Assembly: GCF_024397795.1 (NCBI RefSeq)
Contig: NZ_CP072985.1
Location: forward strand, 255,381-319,380
Length of the DNA stretch: 64,000 nt
Origin: Lactobacillus intestinalis
Lineage (GTDB): Bacteria; Bacillota; Bacilli; Lactobacillales; Lactobacillaceae
Reading direction: 5' to 3'
Part shown: positions 37,114 through 46,656 of the stretch, in pieces
How positions within the stretch are numbered: position 1 is the first letter of the stretch
Layout of the letters: each line of letters starts with the position of its first letter
Notes under the pieces: generated by a model
Told to the model about the DNA's origin: nothing
The model's database searches: none
Seen by the model: only the letters and a program-made list of their open reading frames with translations
Translations under genes and position numbers: made by a program

Positions 37114-38554
37114 CGTCAATTCCTTCTAATGCCTTGTTAAGTTCCGCAATTGCATCCCTAATCGCTTGGGACTTCCCATTCATTTCATTCAAGATTTCGC
37201 TAAGTGAGCGATCATCATGATCTTCTTCCTCACTCATCCAAGAAATATCCAAACTAGTATTAGGTCGCTTTTTAATTTCATCAATGCTAAACTTGCGCCA
37301 ACGACCATTTGGATTCTTTTCCTTATCCCAAGTCTCTTTTCTCTTAGAACGATCATCCGCACAGAATGCTTTTTCAAATTCCGCAAAATCCTTCTTGTTC
37401 AACGGATTACGCTTACCGAATGAGCGCATTTGGTGACGCATGTCATAAATCCACACATCTTCAGTGTTATCTTTATCACTTTCACCACGAGTAAAGAACA
37501 AGACATTAGTTTGCACCCCTTGAGCATAGAAAATCCCCGTTGGCAAACGCAAGATAGTGTGAAGATTACACTTATTCATAAGATCACGTCTGATTTCTTC
37601 ACCTTTTCCATCTGCGAACAGGACGTTATCAGGCACAACAACCGCAGCTCTTGCCTTACCGTCTTTCTTAAGTGAGTTATAGATAATCTGCAAGAAGTTC
37701 AGCTGCTTGTTACTAGTTTCAAAAGTTAAGTCGTCACGAGTAGCGCGTTCGCCACCTTTTTTAGTACCAAATGGTGGATTAGTCAAAACTACATCATAAT
37801 CCTTCATCCATTCACCATTTGCAGACAAGGAGTCACCTTGTTCAAGCTTGCCATCCATTCCGTGTAAGTATTGATTCATCAGAGCCAAACGGTGCGTAGT
37901 CTCTACCAATTCCATCCCAGAGAAGGCTTCATGAACTTGGAAGTCATATTGATCTTGATCAAGAGTCGAGTAATCATACTTATCATCAAGATATTCATTG
38001 GCAGCCACCATAAAGCCAAAAGTACCAGCTGCCGGGTCATTACAACGATCGCCAATTTCGGGTTTTATCATTCTAACCATCATATTGATTAATGGACGCG
38101 GAGTAAAGTATTGACCAGCACCTGACTTAACCTCATTAGCGTTCTTTTCCATCAAGCCTTCATATAGTTCACCCAAGCCTTCTTCACGAGCAGAGAACCA
38201 ATCTAAGCCGTCGATATCCTTGATAATCTTTTCTAAGTTAGCTGGTTCATGGATTGCAGTAGAAGCATCGGCATAAATACCGTTAATGCGTTTACTTTCA
38301 ACAATTTCAGGATTACCTAAATCAAGCAACAATTGACGATAAAAGTTACTTAATTCCAGACCTTCCTTAGAAACCAAGTTATCCCAGCGATACTTTTCTG
38401 GAATATCCTGCTCTTCTCCTTGTTCCTTACTCATTTTTAAGAATAGGATGTAAGTCAATTCAGTGATGTAGTCTTGATAACTAACCCCATCATCACGCAG
38501 AACATTACATTCGTTCCAAAGCTTTTGAACTATTTCTTGATTACTCATTCCCAT
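37103..38554 (-). CDS. hsdM: Type I restriction-modification N6-adenine methyltransferase HsdM
   Basis: 483 aa. An N-terminal helical domain is followed by the SAM-binding block around DPAAGTFGFMVAANEYLDD (motif I) and catalytic motif IV TNPPFGTKKGG. It methylates adenine within the target defined by HsdS. The start lies 14 bases after the hsdR stop and the end overlaps hsdS, indicating one operon. Length and motifs are intact. Confidence 0.94.
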   Translation of the reverse strand: MGMSNQEIVQKLWNECNVLRDDGVSYQDYITELTYILFLKMSKEQGEEQDIPEKYRWDNLVSKEGLELSNFYRQLLLDLGNPEIVESKRINGIYADASTAIHEPANLEKIIKDIDGLDWFSAREEGLGELYEGLMEKNANEVKSGAGQYFTPRPLINMMVRMIKPEIGDRCNDPAAGTFGFMVAANEYLDDKYDYSTLDQDQYDFQVHEAFSGMELVETTHRLALMNQYLHGMDGKLEQGDSLSANGEWMKDYDVVLTNPPFGTKKGGERATRDDLTFETSNKQLNFLQIIYNSLKKDGKARAAVVVPDNVLFADGKGEEIRRDLMNKCNLHTILRLPTGIFYAQGVQTNVLFFTRGESDKDNTEDVWIYDMRHQMRSFGKRNPLNKKDFAEFEKAFCADDRSKRKETWDKEKNPNGRWRKFSIDEIKKRPNTSLDISWMSEEEDHDDRSLSEILNEMNGKSQAIRDAIAELNKALEGIDDED

Positions 38555-38568
38555 TTACACAAAACTCC

Positions 38569-41500
38569 TTAAACATATAAATTCTCATTTAATACATAAA
38601 TTATCTGATCCGCATTCTCTGGAAAGATCTTCTTCATTTGGCGATAACCACCTTGACGCTTGAAATAAAAGTTATCATCAAAAGCGTGCTCAGCAGTTGG
38701 ACCAAGGACGGTCGATGCCATTAATTGATTTTCGATCTTTTTCAACCACTTCTTTTGTGGAATCGTCCAATCAGCCATGCCGTAGACCTTTTGCATGGCA
38801 TTATGAATGCGCACATCATGGTCTATCAATTCTGATCCAGATGCTACTTGCCGAATAAAGCTAATGATATCGGCCGTAGTTTGAACATGCTTAGCACTCT
38901 TCCAAGCCGTTTGAAGGTCATTTTCTTTAAAGCCATTCTGCTCAAGCTTTAACTTAATATCTTTCAATTCGCTATACGTCAAATCTTTCGGTCGAGTAGC
39001 AATTACCTGCAAAGCCGGAATCGTATCCACATTCTTTTTGATAAACTCCGTAAAACTATCAATATAATCAGCTGGTTCTTGATTACCATTCCCATACCCA
39101 CGAACAATATTGACGACCTTATCCTCAGCATTCGAAATCACTTGCTTTCGTTGAGTAAGATTAAGCCGATCTAGTCGTTTAAACTTTGGCCACTCTTTCA
39201 AGAAACTCTCTTTATCAAGCTTGCTTAATTTTCCAGCCCAACTATCAACTGACTTCACCTCGGCTAAACGTTCAAACTCTTTTCTCTTCTTATCATCTAA
39301 GCGTTTGATTTTTCTTTCAACTGCACCAGCCATATCCACTTGATATTGGTATGAATCCTCATTAACTTCAAAATAATCCTTCTTATGATTCAAGAAGTAA
39401 TGAATGTTGTGACTTGGATTTTTAACCACGGGCTTCATATTGGTAACTTTATTCATTGCATCGTAAATTCCGACTGCATCATAGATAGTAAACTTGTCCT
39501 TATGAATTTCGGGACAAAGACGCGTTGCACGACCCAGCATTTGCTCGTACAAGATTCTTGATTGAACTCGTCTTAAAAAGACAATATTAGTAATCTTAGG
39601 CACATCCACCCCAGTTGTCAATAAGTCAACAGTTACTACAATATTAGGATTAGCTTCATTTTTAAAATTCTTGATTTCTTGGTTAGGATGACGGATTGAA
39701 CCGGTGATCTTTTCGATTGTATCATCATCTACTGGTCTACCAGCATCCTTAAAGGCTTGCTTCAAAAGATCGACTACCATATCAGCATGTTCATCAGTTG
39801 CCGCAAAAATCAACGTCTTTCCGACATTTTCATCATTTGGATCAAGATATCTTTCAACTAAAGTATCACATACGACCTTATTGAAGCTTTTAGTAATTAC
39901 TCGATGATTGAAGTCCTTAACATCAAAGTTCATATTATCAGGTAGCTTTTCTTTATCGATAGTTTTTTCATCTTGATTGAACACATCGACCTCAGCGCCC
40001 TTTTTGAAGTGAATTCCTTCTTTTGCAAGTTTAGTTTCAATAATTACTGGCGCATCATGGTCCACTAAGTAGCCATCAAGGACAGCTTGCTGATAACTAT
40101 AGGTATAGACAGGAGTGCCAAAAATTTCAGTAGTCTGCAAAGCCGGAGTGGCAGTCATTCCGATAGCTGTAGCGTCAAAATAATCCACCACACGCCGATA
40201 TTGACTCACATATTCATCTTGATTATAAAATTGATATTCACTATCACTTAATTCCCGATCCTCGGCATAACCACGGTGAGCTTCATCAACAATAATAAAG
40301 TCATATTGACCAACGGAAGGCTTTTCAGAATCGTTATTGCTAAAGAAGAGCCGCTTAATCATCCCTTGAACCGTAGCAATTTGAATCTTAGTGGAAGCAT
40401 CTGGTACTTTATCGCTGAGTTCCTTTAACCCATAAATTGATGAAATCGACATGCTACCAATTTTATTATCTTTAATAGCATTTGCTGTTTGACGACCAAG
40501 GGAATTTCTATCTACTAAATAAAGAATTCTTCTGGCACGCTTGTGCTTAAGTAAACGATACATTAATGAAATTGCAGTTCTAGTTTTTCCAGTTCCTGTC
40601 GCCATTGCAAGTAAAATACGCTTCTTTTTATTTTTAATTGCATCTTCGATTGCATTGATAGCGGCAATTTGATAAGGCCGATCTGCAAATTTAGGATAGT
40701 CCTGATCATTCACCAAATCGTCATCAGCTGTATCTTTATTTCTTGCGGTTAGTTTTAGTGTTAAGTCTTCGGGATGGTGAAATTCTTCTAGTGCATACGC
40801 ATTTTCCTTAGGATTGCGTGCATCCCAGAACCAAATTCCAGACTTTTCTTGATATTGCTTTAAATAAGGACGTCCATTAGCAGTATAGATGAAGGGAACT
40901 TTATAATCGCTCATTTCATTTGTAACTAAATGATAGTCTGATCTAAAGGGAACCTCTTTAGCATATTCCTTAGGTTGAACCATTTGACCTGCAATATCTT
41001 GATCCCATTTTTTAGCTTCAACAATTCCATAAAATTCTAGTCCCTTAAACAGAGCATAGTCTGCCCTTTGGCCATTAGGGAGAACCCATTCAGCAATCGC
41101 CATATTATGGCCCTTTTGCGGTTCAGTTTGCTTAGTCCAATTATTCAATTCTTCACTATCAGCTTCCCAACCTGCCTGTTGAAGTTGATGATCAATTAAT
41201 TGCCTAGTTTCAGCTTCAGTTAGTTGATGTTTTTTAGCAAACTCCACATTAACTTTATGTCTCCGTGTTTGCTCGGCTGGCGTCACAGTGACTGGAGGAC
41301 GATTGGTTTGCAGCTGTTTGATTTTTTCTTCGAGAAGCTTGATTTTATTTTCTTGATCTTTTAAAAGAGTTTGTTGATCTATAGGTTTAACATAGTCAGC
41401 TACCTGATCCAAAGAATAGACATCTAAGAACCACTTCCATATTAAATATGCCTGTTCATCAATTTTCAAAGCATCAGCTTTCGTCGCAATAAAGTGATCA

Positions 41501-41784
41501 TCATGAGCGGCCTTATTACGCTTGAGTCGAATGATATTCAATGCATTCAAAACAACAATTGGATATTCATTTTGTGAACGAGCTAATTTTTCAATCCGCT
41601 GTTGTTGATTAAGTTCCCAATCTACTATCCCATCTAAATGCATTATTTCTTTAGTAAGTTGTTCACCAAAAGTTCCAAAAACCGTCAAACTGCTTCTCGG
41701 ATCCGAATAAATGAGTGATTCTGCACTTGAAGCCAATTTAGCATATTCTTGGTAGTTCTTTTCTGAAGTTTGAAAATTAGACAT
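38569..41784 (-). CDS. hsdR: Type I restriction enzyme endonuclease/translocase subunit HsdR
   Basis: 1071 aa. Order: a DUF4145-like N-terminal region; a coiled coil near residues 145-160; the nuclease core with GLEFYGIVEAKKWDQD (E-x-K); helicase motif I LLAMATGTGKTRTAI; DEAH box IVDEAHRGYAED; motif VI region RRVQSRILYEQMLGRATRL; and the C-terminal HsdM-contact domain. It translocates DNA and cuts unmodified DNA at a distance. GGAGG lies 7 bases before the ATG. First gene of the operon, divergent from the XerS-like recombinase. Confidence 0.94.
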   Translation of the reverse strand: MSNFQTSEKNYQEYAKLASSAESLIYSDPRSSLTVFGTFGEQLTKEIMHLDGIVDWELNQQQRIEKLARSQNEYPIVVLNALNIIRLKRNKAAHDDHFIATKADALKIDEQAYLIWKWFLDVYSLDQVADYVKPIDQQTLLKDQENKIKLLEEKIKQLQTNRPPVTVTPAEQTRRHKVNVEFAKKHQLTEAETRQLIDHQLQQAGWEADSEELNNWTKQTEPQKGHNMAIAEWVLPNGQRADYALFKGLEFYGIVEAKKWDQDIAGQMVQPKEYAKEVPFRSDYHLVTNEMSDYKVPFIYTANGRPYLKQYQEKSGIWFWDARNPKENAYALEEFHHPEDLTLKLTARNKDTADDDLVNDQDYPKFADRPYQIAAINAIEDAIKNKKKRILLAMATGTGKTRTAISLMYRLLKHKRARRILYLVDRNSLGRQTANAIKDNKIGSMSISSIYGLKELSDKVPDASTKIQIATVQGMIKRLFFSNNDSEKPSVGQYDFIIVDEAHRGYAEDRELSDSEYQFYNQDEYVSQYRRVVDYFDATAIGMTATPALQTTEIFGTPVYTYSYQQAVLDGYLVDHDAPVIIETKLAKEGIHFKKGAEVDVFNQDEKTIDKEKLPDNMNFDVKDFNHRVITKSFNKVVCDTLVERYLDPNDENVGKTLIFAATDEHADMVVDLLKQAFKDAGRPVDDDTIEKITGSIRHPNQEIKNFKNEANPNIVVTVDLLTTGVDVPKITNIVFLRRVQSRILYEQMLGRATRLCPEIHKDKFTIYDAVGIYDAMNKVTNMKPVVKNPSHNIHYFLNHKKDYFEVNEDSYQYQVDMAGAVERKIKRLDDKKRKEFERLAEVKSVDSWAGKLSKLDKESFLKEWPKFKRLDRLNLTQRKQVISNAEDKVVNIVRGYGNGNQEPADYIDSFTEFIKKNVDTIPALQVIATRPKDLTYSELKDIKLKLEQNGFKENDLQTAWKSAKHVQTTADIISFIRQVASGSELIDHDVRIHNAMQKVYGMADWTIPQKKWLKKIENQLMASTVLGPTAEHAFDDNFYFKRQGGYRQMKKIFPENADQIIYVLNENLYV

Positions 41785-41912
41785 TCTTATTCCTCCACGA
41801 AATCAATATATCAATATTTTACTCTGAACCTTAGAGAGAAAACAAGTCGGCTCAATATTAGGAAGCAATTATTTGTTATAATATACCTAAAACAATTCAA
41901 AGGGATGAAACT

Positions 41913-43007
41913 ATGGACGAAAAACAGTACTCGAAGCTCATCGATAAAGAAGTTCAAAACTTACCTATCTATGTTTATTACTATACTCAGCAACCTAATT
42001 TAGCGGTAACTACAATTTACCAATATTTAACAGAATACCGGCGCTTTTTTGATTGGTTACGGAACACGCCAGCTGATATAGAAGATCCTCAAAAAGGCAA
42101 CTTGAGCAATGCTAAATCTAACAAAGAAATCGAACTTTCAACCTTGGAGCATTTGCGCGCCGTTGACATTCAGAGTTACTTAAAATTTTTGAGCGTAAGA
42201 GAAAACAAGCAATCCACGCGCGATAGTAAAAAGACCATCAATCGCACTATTAATGCCCTCCGGTCACTTTACCACTATCTAACGGTCACAGCAGATGTGG
42301 AAGATGGTGAACCTTATTTTTATCGCAATGTCATGCTTAAAGTTCCCATTGAAAAAGGTACTAAGGAATCGATCGCTTATCGTAATGCCAAATATCAACC
42401 CATGCTTTATACGGGAGAAAAGAAGCACGCGTGGCTTGATTTTCTCAGTAATACCTACGAACATACCTTAAGTAATCGAGCACTCTCATCGTTTTTATTC
42501 AATAAAGAGCGCGATATTGCAGTTATTGCGTTATTACTTGCCTCTGGAATTCGTGTTTCGGAGCTTGCTCGACTCAATCTTAAGGATCTCAATTTACGTG
42601 AGCGCAGCATTTTGGTGATTCGTAAAGGCAATAAAAAGGATGCGCCCTTGATTGCAGACTGGGCAATGCCATATATTAATAATTATTTGGCAATCCGCAC
42701 TGAACGCTACAGCCCTGATAAACAGGAGCAAGCACTATTTTTAACTCGTTATGCAGGAAAGGCTAAACGAATTGCCACTAATACAGTGGAAAGGTTTGTT
42801 TCTCGCTATTCTGAAGCCTTCCCTGAGGGCAATCGTACTACTCCACATAAATTGCGCCATTCTCTTGGGACTGAACTCTATGAAGATAGTAAAGATGTGA
42901 TGGTCGTTGCCACTCAATTGGGGCATACTGGTATTTCTGCAACCGACCAATATATTCAACAATCAAAGATGGATAAACAGCGAAGTGCGTTAAATAAGAC
43001 TAAGTAG
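41913..43007 (+). CDS. xerS: Tyrosine recombinase, XerS-like
   Basis: 364 aa. The N-terminal SAM-like core-binding domain includes LAVTTIYQYLTEYRRFFDWL. The catalytic set is complete: Arg in LLLASGIRVSELARL, Lys in VIRKGNKKD, HKLRHSLG, LGHTG and Tyr in TDQYIQQ. EDGEPYFYRNVMLKV and NKERDIAVIALLLASG match streptococcal XerS, the single-recombinase chromosome dimer resolvase. I do not see a clear dif-SL-like site nearby. AAAGGG lies about 9 bases before the ATG and TATAAT at about 41876-41881. Its position beside hsdRMS raises an alternative role in shuffling that locus. Confidence 0.8.
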   Translation: MDEKQYSKLIDKEVQNLPIYVYYYTQQPNLAVTTIYQYLTEYRRFFDWLRNTPADIEDPQKGNLSNAKSNKEIELSTLEHLRAVDIQSYLKFLSVRENKQSTRDSKKTINRTINALRSLYHYLTVTADVEDGEPYFYRNVMLKVPIEKGTKESIAYRNAKYQPMLYTGEKKHAWLDFLSNTYEHTLSNRALSSFLFNKERDIAVIALLLASGIRVSELARLNLKDLNLRERSILVIRKGNKKDAPLIADWAMPYINNYLAIRTERYSPDKQEQALFLTRYAGKAKRIATNTVERFVSRYSEAFPEGNRTTPHKLRHSLGTELYEDSKDVMVVATQLGHTGISATDQYIQQSKMDKQRSALNKTK

Positions 43008-43555
43008 GCATTTAATAACAATTTTTTCAAAAAAATTCGCTTACACTGTACATTTCTCTTGCTTTGTATGTTACAATACTTGATGAAATAGTTGTAACCA
43101 GTGCCTATGATGTTGGTATAACTAGTGTTAAAGTACATGGTGGCAATTTCTCCTAAAAAAGAGAAGACATATTTCTAAATAAAAAACATTCTAAATTTGT
43201 ATGAAAAAGTTTTCTAAATGCAGTGAGTATATCTCAATGAGTTAGAGTGCAACTTTTTTCTAACAAGTTTTAATTAAATTTCTTTTCTATTGCTTTTTTA
43301 CTGGTTAGTATATCTGCTGGGAACTTGCAAAGATGAAAATATTTTTGATTATTATGTGGATATTACAGAAAATGTTTTCGCATAACAGAACAATCAGAAC
43401 ATACAAAAAATACGATAGAGTCGTTGGGATTTAGATTCTATCGTATTTTTTTGCTCTTTTGTAGATTATAAGTTTTTTTCTCTCCATTCCCTTTCATAAA
43501 GAACTACAATAAGAAGTGTAACCACTATTTTTGTTATAAAAAAAGAGGGAGAAAA
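43008..43555. other. Intergenic region with an inverted repeat and a strong isolated terminator
   Basis: About 550 bases without a convincing ORF. GTTACAA/TTGTAAC flank 15 bases near 43070-43098. A strong hairpin (AAATACGATAGA/TCTATCGTATTT plus T7) lies at 43407-43452, about 400 bases after the xerS stop. Something is therefore transcribed and terminated here: either a long xerS 3' tail, a small RNA, or a lost gene. Confidence 0.45.
43407..43452 (+). terminator. Isolated Rho-independent terminator
   Basis: A 12-bp stem with a 17-base loop and T7, about 100 bases before the amino-acid permease. Confidence 0.8.
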
Positions 43556-44926
43556 ATGACTAATAAAGGTTCAGTTCCTAAGAAGTTATCTTTTATTTCG
43601 ATATACTTCTTAGGTATTAACGCAGTAATTGGATCAGGAACCTTCCTGCTTCCATCTGTAATTTATCGTTATATGAATTTGTCTGCAATTTTTGTATTGC
43701 TATGTACGGCAATTACTGTCAGCATGATTGCTTTATGTTATGCTGACTTATCTAGCCGTTTCACTGGATCAGGAGCTGCATGGCTTTATTCATATAATGC
43801 ATTTGGACGGTTTGCTGGATACGAGCTAGGAATATTTACCTGGTTTTTGGGATGTACGACTCTATCAGCGGAAGTTGTAGCCTTATTAACCATCTTGAAG
43901 AGTTTCCTGCCAATTTTTAAAAATCCATATGTATACGCAGGCGGCGTAATATTCTTAATTTTACTATTCTCAATTATTAACTTCTTCGGAAGATCTTGGG
44001 TAAAAGTCGTTAATAATATTTCTGCAGCTGCTAAAATCATAACATTGGTAGTGTTCATTGTGGTTGGGGTCTTCTTTATCAAATTTACCAACTTCTCACA
44101 TGTTATTCCACATGCAGCTTTGACGGGATTTATGCCATTTGTAAAACACTTCGGTGCGGCATTTACTCCAATCTTCTATTTGTTCACTGGCTTTTCATTT
44201 ATTCCAATTGCCGCTAAACAAATGAATAATCCAGAAAAGAATATTCCACGAGTTTTAATTGCAGTTATGACAAGTGTTACCATCTTGGACTGCTTGATGT
44301 TACTAGTCGCAATTGGACTAAGTGGTGAAAAACTAGGTGGTTACTCTAACCCGTTAGCCAATGCTTTAAAGACTGGTGTTGGTGAATGGGGATTTGCCTT
44401 CATGATTGTTGGTATGTTAATTTCAATCTTTGGTGTAGCTTTCAGTGCTTCGTTTAATACCCCTTCATTGATTGCATCTCTTGCAACGGAACACGGAATG
44501 CTTCCAAGATGGATCGGTAAGAAAAACAAGCATGACGCTCCATGGGTCGGCATTATCTTTACCGCTATTTTATCTGGAGCCTTAGCAACTCAAAGCTATC
44601 TATTCTTGGTTTCATGTACTGTTTTGGCATCATTCGTTCAATATGTACCATCAATTTTAGCAGTTATCAAGTTTAAGCATACTGATGAGTATCCTACTCA
44701 CGGCTTTTCCCTTCCTGGAAAATACACTATTCCGATTATAGCTTTAATTATTTCTTGTTATATGATCACAAACTTCACAGTCCCAACACTATTATTAGGA
44801 ACTGTGGTTGCTGTAATTGCGGCTGCTTGTTACTTCTTTATTAAAGAAGATAAGGTTGCAGAAGAAAAGCATGAGAGTTTCTTAGCACGACTTAGAAATA
44901 AAGCTTTCGATAAAACTAAAAAGTAA
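43556..44926 (+). CDS. APC-superfamily amino-acid permease
   Basis: 456 aa with about 12 membrane helices. The family's substrate loop GINAVIGSGTFLLPS is in helix 1, and NNPEKNIPRVLI follows helix 6, as in amino acid/polyamine/organocation carriers. Substrate unknown. GAGGGAGAAAA precedes the ATG. Monocistronic, with a terminator at 44937-44963. Confidence 0.87.
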   Translation: MTNKGSVPKKLSFISIYFLGINAVIGSGTFLLPSVIYRYMNLSAIFVLLCTAITVSMIALCYADLSSRFTGSGAAWLYSYNAFGRFAGYELGIFTWFLGCTTLSAEVVALLTILKSFLPIFKNPYVYAGGVIFLILLFSIINFFGRSWVKVVNNISAAAKIITLVVFIVVGVFFIKFTNFSHVIPHAALTGFMPFVKHFGAAFTPIFYLFTGFSFIPIAAKQMNNPEKNIPRVLIAVMTSVTILDCLMLLVAIGLSGEKLGGYSNPLANALKTGVGEWGFAFMIVGMLISIFGVAFSASFNTPSLIASLATEHGMLPRWIGKKNKHDAPWVGIIFTAILSGALATQSYLFLVSCTVLASFVQYVPSILAVIKFKHTDEYPTHGFSLPGKYTIPIIALIISCYMITNFTVPTLLLGTVVAVIAAACYFFIKEDKVAEEKHESFLARLRNKAFDKTKK

Positions 44927-44936
44927 AACTAACATG

Positions 44937-44963
44937 AAAAGCATCTGAATTCAGATGCTTTTT
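44937..44963 (+). terminator. Rho-independent terminator
   Basis: AAAAGCATCTGA pairs perfectly with TCAGATGCTTTT and is followed by further T residues; it separates the permease from the convergent tag gene. Confidence 0.8.
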
Positions 44964-45013
44964 GTTTGCTTCAAATATGATTTATATTTTAAATATTATA
45001 TATTTTTAACATA

Positions 45014-45577
45014 CTATTTATATTTATAATAGCATTCTTCCACATGATCGTTGATAAGACCCACTGCTTGCAAAAAAGAATAGACAGTAACAGGTCCAAC
45101 AAACTTAAAACCTATTTTCTTCATCGCCTTCGATAATTGAAACGAAAGTTCACTTTTAGCTGGAACATCAGCCATCGTGTGGGGATGATTAATAATAGGT
45201 TGTGAAATATACTGAAGCAAAAAGTCTTTAAAGCTGCTTCCTTTCTCTTCTAATTTAACTAAGGCTTGCGCATTATTAATGGCAGCTTCAATCTTACGAC
45301 GGTTGCGAATAATCCCTTTATCTTGCATCAGGGTTGCAAAATCTTTATCCGTAAATTTAGCAACTTTATGATAATCAAAATCAATAAAATCTTGACGGAA
45401 GTTTTCTCTTTTATTCAAAATAGTTTCCCAAGATAAGCCTGATTGAAAACTTTCCAAAACCAGCATCTCATAAAGATATTGATTATTAAGATTTAACTTT
45501 CCCCATTCCTGATCATGATAAGTTTGGTAAGTTTCATTGGGAGTGTTCCCCCAGTCACAACGCATTCTCTGTGTCAT
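45014..45577 (-). CDS. tag: 3-methyladenine-DNA glycosylase I
   Basis: 187 aa, the normal Tag length. Zinc-binding residues are visible: Cys6 in RMRCDWGNT, His in YQTYHDQEWG, and the C-terminal HVEECY. The helix FQSGLSWETILNKRENFR is the family signature. It removes 3-methyladenine from alkylated DNA. Monocistronic and convergent with the permease. Confidence 0.93.
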   Translation of the reverse strand: MTQRMRCDWGNTPNETYQTYHDQEWGKLNLNNQYLYEMLVLESFQSGLSWETILNKRENFRQDFIDFDYHKVAKFTDKDFATLMQDKGIIRNRRKIEAAINNAQALVKLEEKGSSFKDFLLQYISQPIINHPHTMADVPAKSELSFQLSKAMKKIGFKFVGPVTVYSFLQAVGLINDHVEECYYKYK

Positions 45578-45664
45578 TCAATCATCTCATTTCCAATTTA
45601 ATTATAACGTGCCTTATAATAATTATAGTAAAGGAAGTTTTATTCAGCAAAACGGAGGCATATT

Positions 45665-45760
45665 ATGAATCGCTTTCTTAAATACGCACTCATTGGCATA
45701 GTTGTTGTAGTTGTTTGGATTTTGTTAGCAAAGCATGGATTTTATTTCTTCATATTCTAA
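45665..45760 (+). CDS. Small single-helix membrane protein, 31 aa
   Basis: The ORF encodes MNRFLKYALIGIVVVVVWIL plus 11 residues. GGAGG lies 6 bases before the ATG and a TATAAT-like box about 50 bases upstream. One membrane helix spans most of it. No family; a true small protein is likely given the strong ribosome site and hydrophobic pattern. Confidence 0.55.
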   Translation: MNRFLKYALIGIVVVVVWILLAKHGFYFFIF

Positions 45761-45838
45761 AATTTTGTGTTTGTTGGTTGTTTTTTTGTAATATAATATG
45801 TTTGAGTAACAATGATCTTGATGATGGGGGGTATTAAA

Positions 45839-46642
45839 ATGGCATTTCCATATAAAAATCAATTCAATCTTTATTGCAAAAACGAAAAAAAGCTTTCCAC
45901 TAACACAATCGATCTCGCTAATAAATCGGTTAATACCTTTTGGAATTACTATGCAACGGGGAGCGATGATCCTGATATTAACATTGTTAATGAAACCGAC
46001 ATTCGCAATTTCTTGGATTCTCTTGAAACCGAATTGAAATTCAAGAAGAACACTATCAATAAGTATCTCAGTCATTTAAAGATGTACTTTACATACTTAT
46101 ATAGTCATCAATTTATTGATAACTACCCTATTTTAACGATTAGTGGCCGGAATTTTAGTCGTAAACAAACTTATAAGATTAATTGGATGGATAAACTTCC
46201 TCAAATTGCTCAAATTGACAATATTCATCCGGAAACCATTAAATTCATGACAGCCATCTCTTTAGGCTACAAGCCCACTGAAGTTTTGAGTTTGCGTTTA
46301 AACACCCTACTAAATGGATTAAAGGACGAAGGATTAAAGCAATATCTAAAAAATCACACTGAATTTCATGGAAGTGATAATCCTTATATCATCAGTAAAA
46401 AAGATGGTGGTCACTACGCTTCAGATTTCCATATTGTTCAAAATATTCAACCAGATAAGAAACTTTTAGGGATGCCGCTCACTTTGCAGGCATTGCGCTT
46501 GAGTTATGTTTACTCTATTCTTTCTGATAGCAAAAAGACTGATGAAGAACTTGAAAAAATCTTACGCGTTAATAAGAGGTCTTTAGTTTATTATCGTAAA
46601 AACTTCTTGCTTTACGTAAATGCAGAAGAATTTACACTATAA
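45839..46642 (+). CDS. Recombinase-like protein lacking catalytic residues
   Basis: 267 aa. The N-terminal ~100 residues look like the SAM-like core-binding domain of tyrosine recombinases (STNTIDLANKSVNTFWNYY, then NTINKYLSHLKMYFTYLYSH). The C-terminal part keeps an integrase-like layout (TAISLGYKPTEVLSLRLNTL) but no HxxR or Tyr nucleophile block is seen. It may bind DNA without cutting it. GGGGGG lies 8 bases before the ATG. It lies 14 bases from the lipoprotein gene behind it, so the two form one operon. Confidence 0.6.
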   Translation: MAFPYKNQFNLYCKNEKKLSTNTIDLANKSVNTFWNYYATGSDDPDINIVNETDIRNFLDSLETELKFKKNTINKYLSHLKMYFTYLYSHQFIDNYPILTISGRNFSRKQTYKINWMDKLPQIAQIDNIHPETIKFMTAISLGYKPTEVLSLRLNTLLNGLKDEGLKQYLKNHTEFHGSDNPYIISKKDGGHYASDFHIVQNIQPDKKLLGMPLTLQALRLSYVYSILSDSKKTDEELEKILRVNKRSLVYYRKNFLLYVNAEEFTL

Positions 46643-46656
46643 TTTGGAGGGAAAAG

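Noticed and set aside
36841..37129. Forward-strand ORFs inside the hsdS/hsdM region
   Set aside because: They are complements of the conserved HsdS helices, repeat at both halves, and have no ribosome sites.
43008..43300. dif-SL site for the XerS-like recombinase
   Set aside because: No 11-6-11 inverted arms resembling the streptococcal site could be read with confidence.
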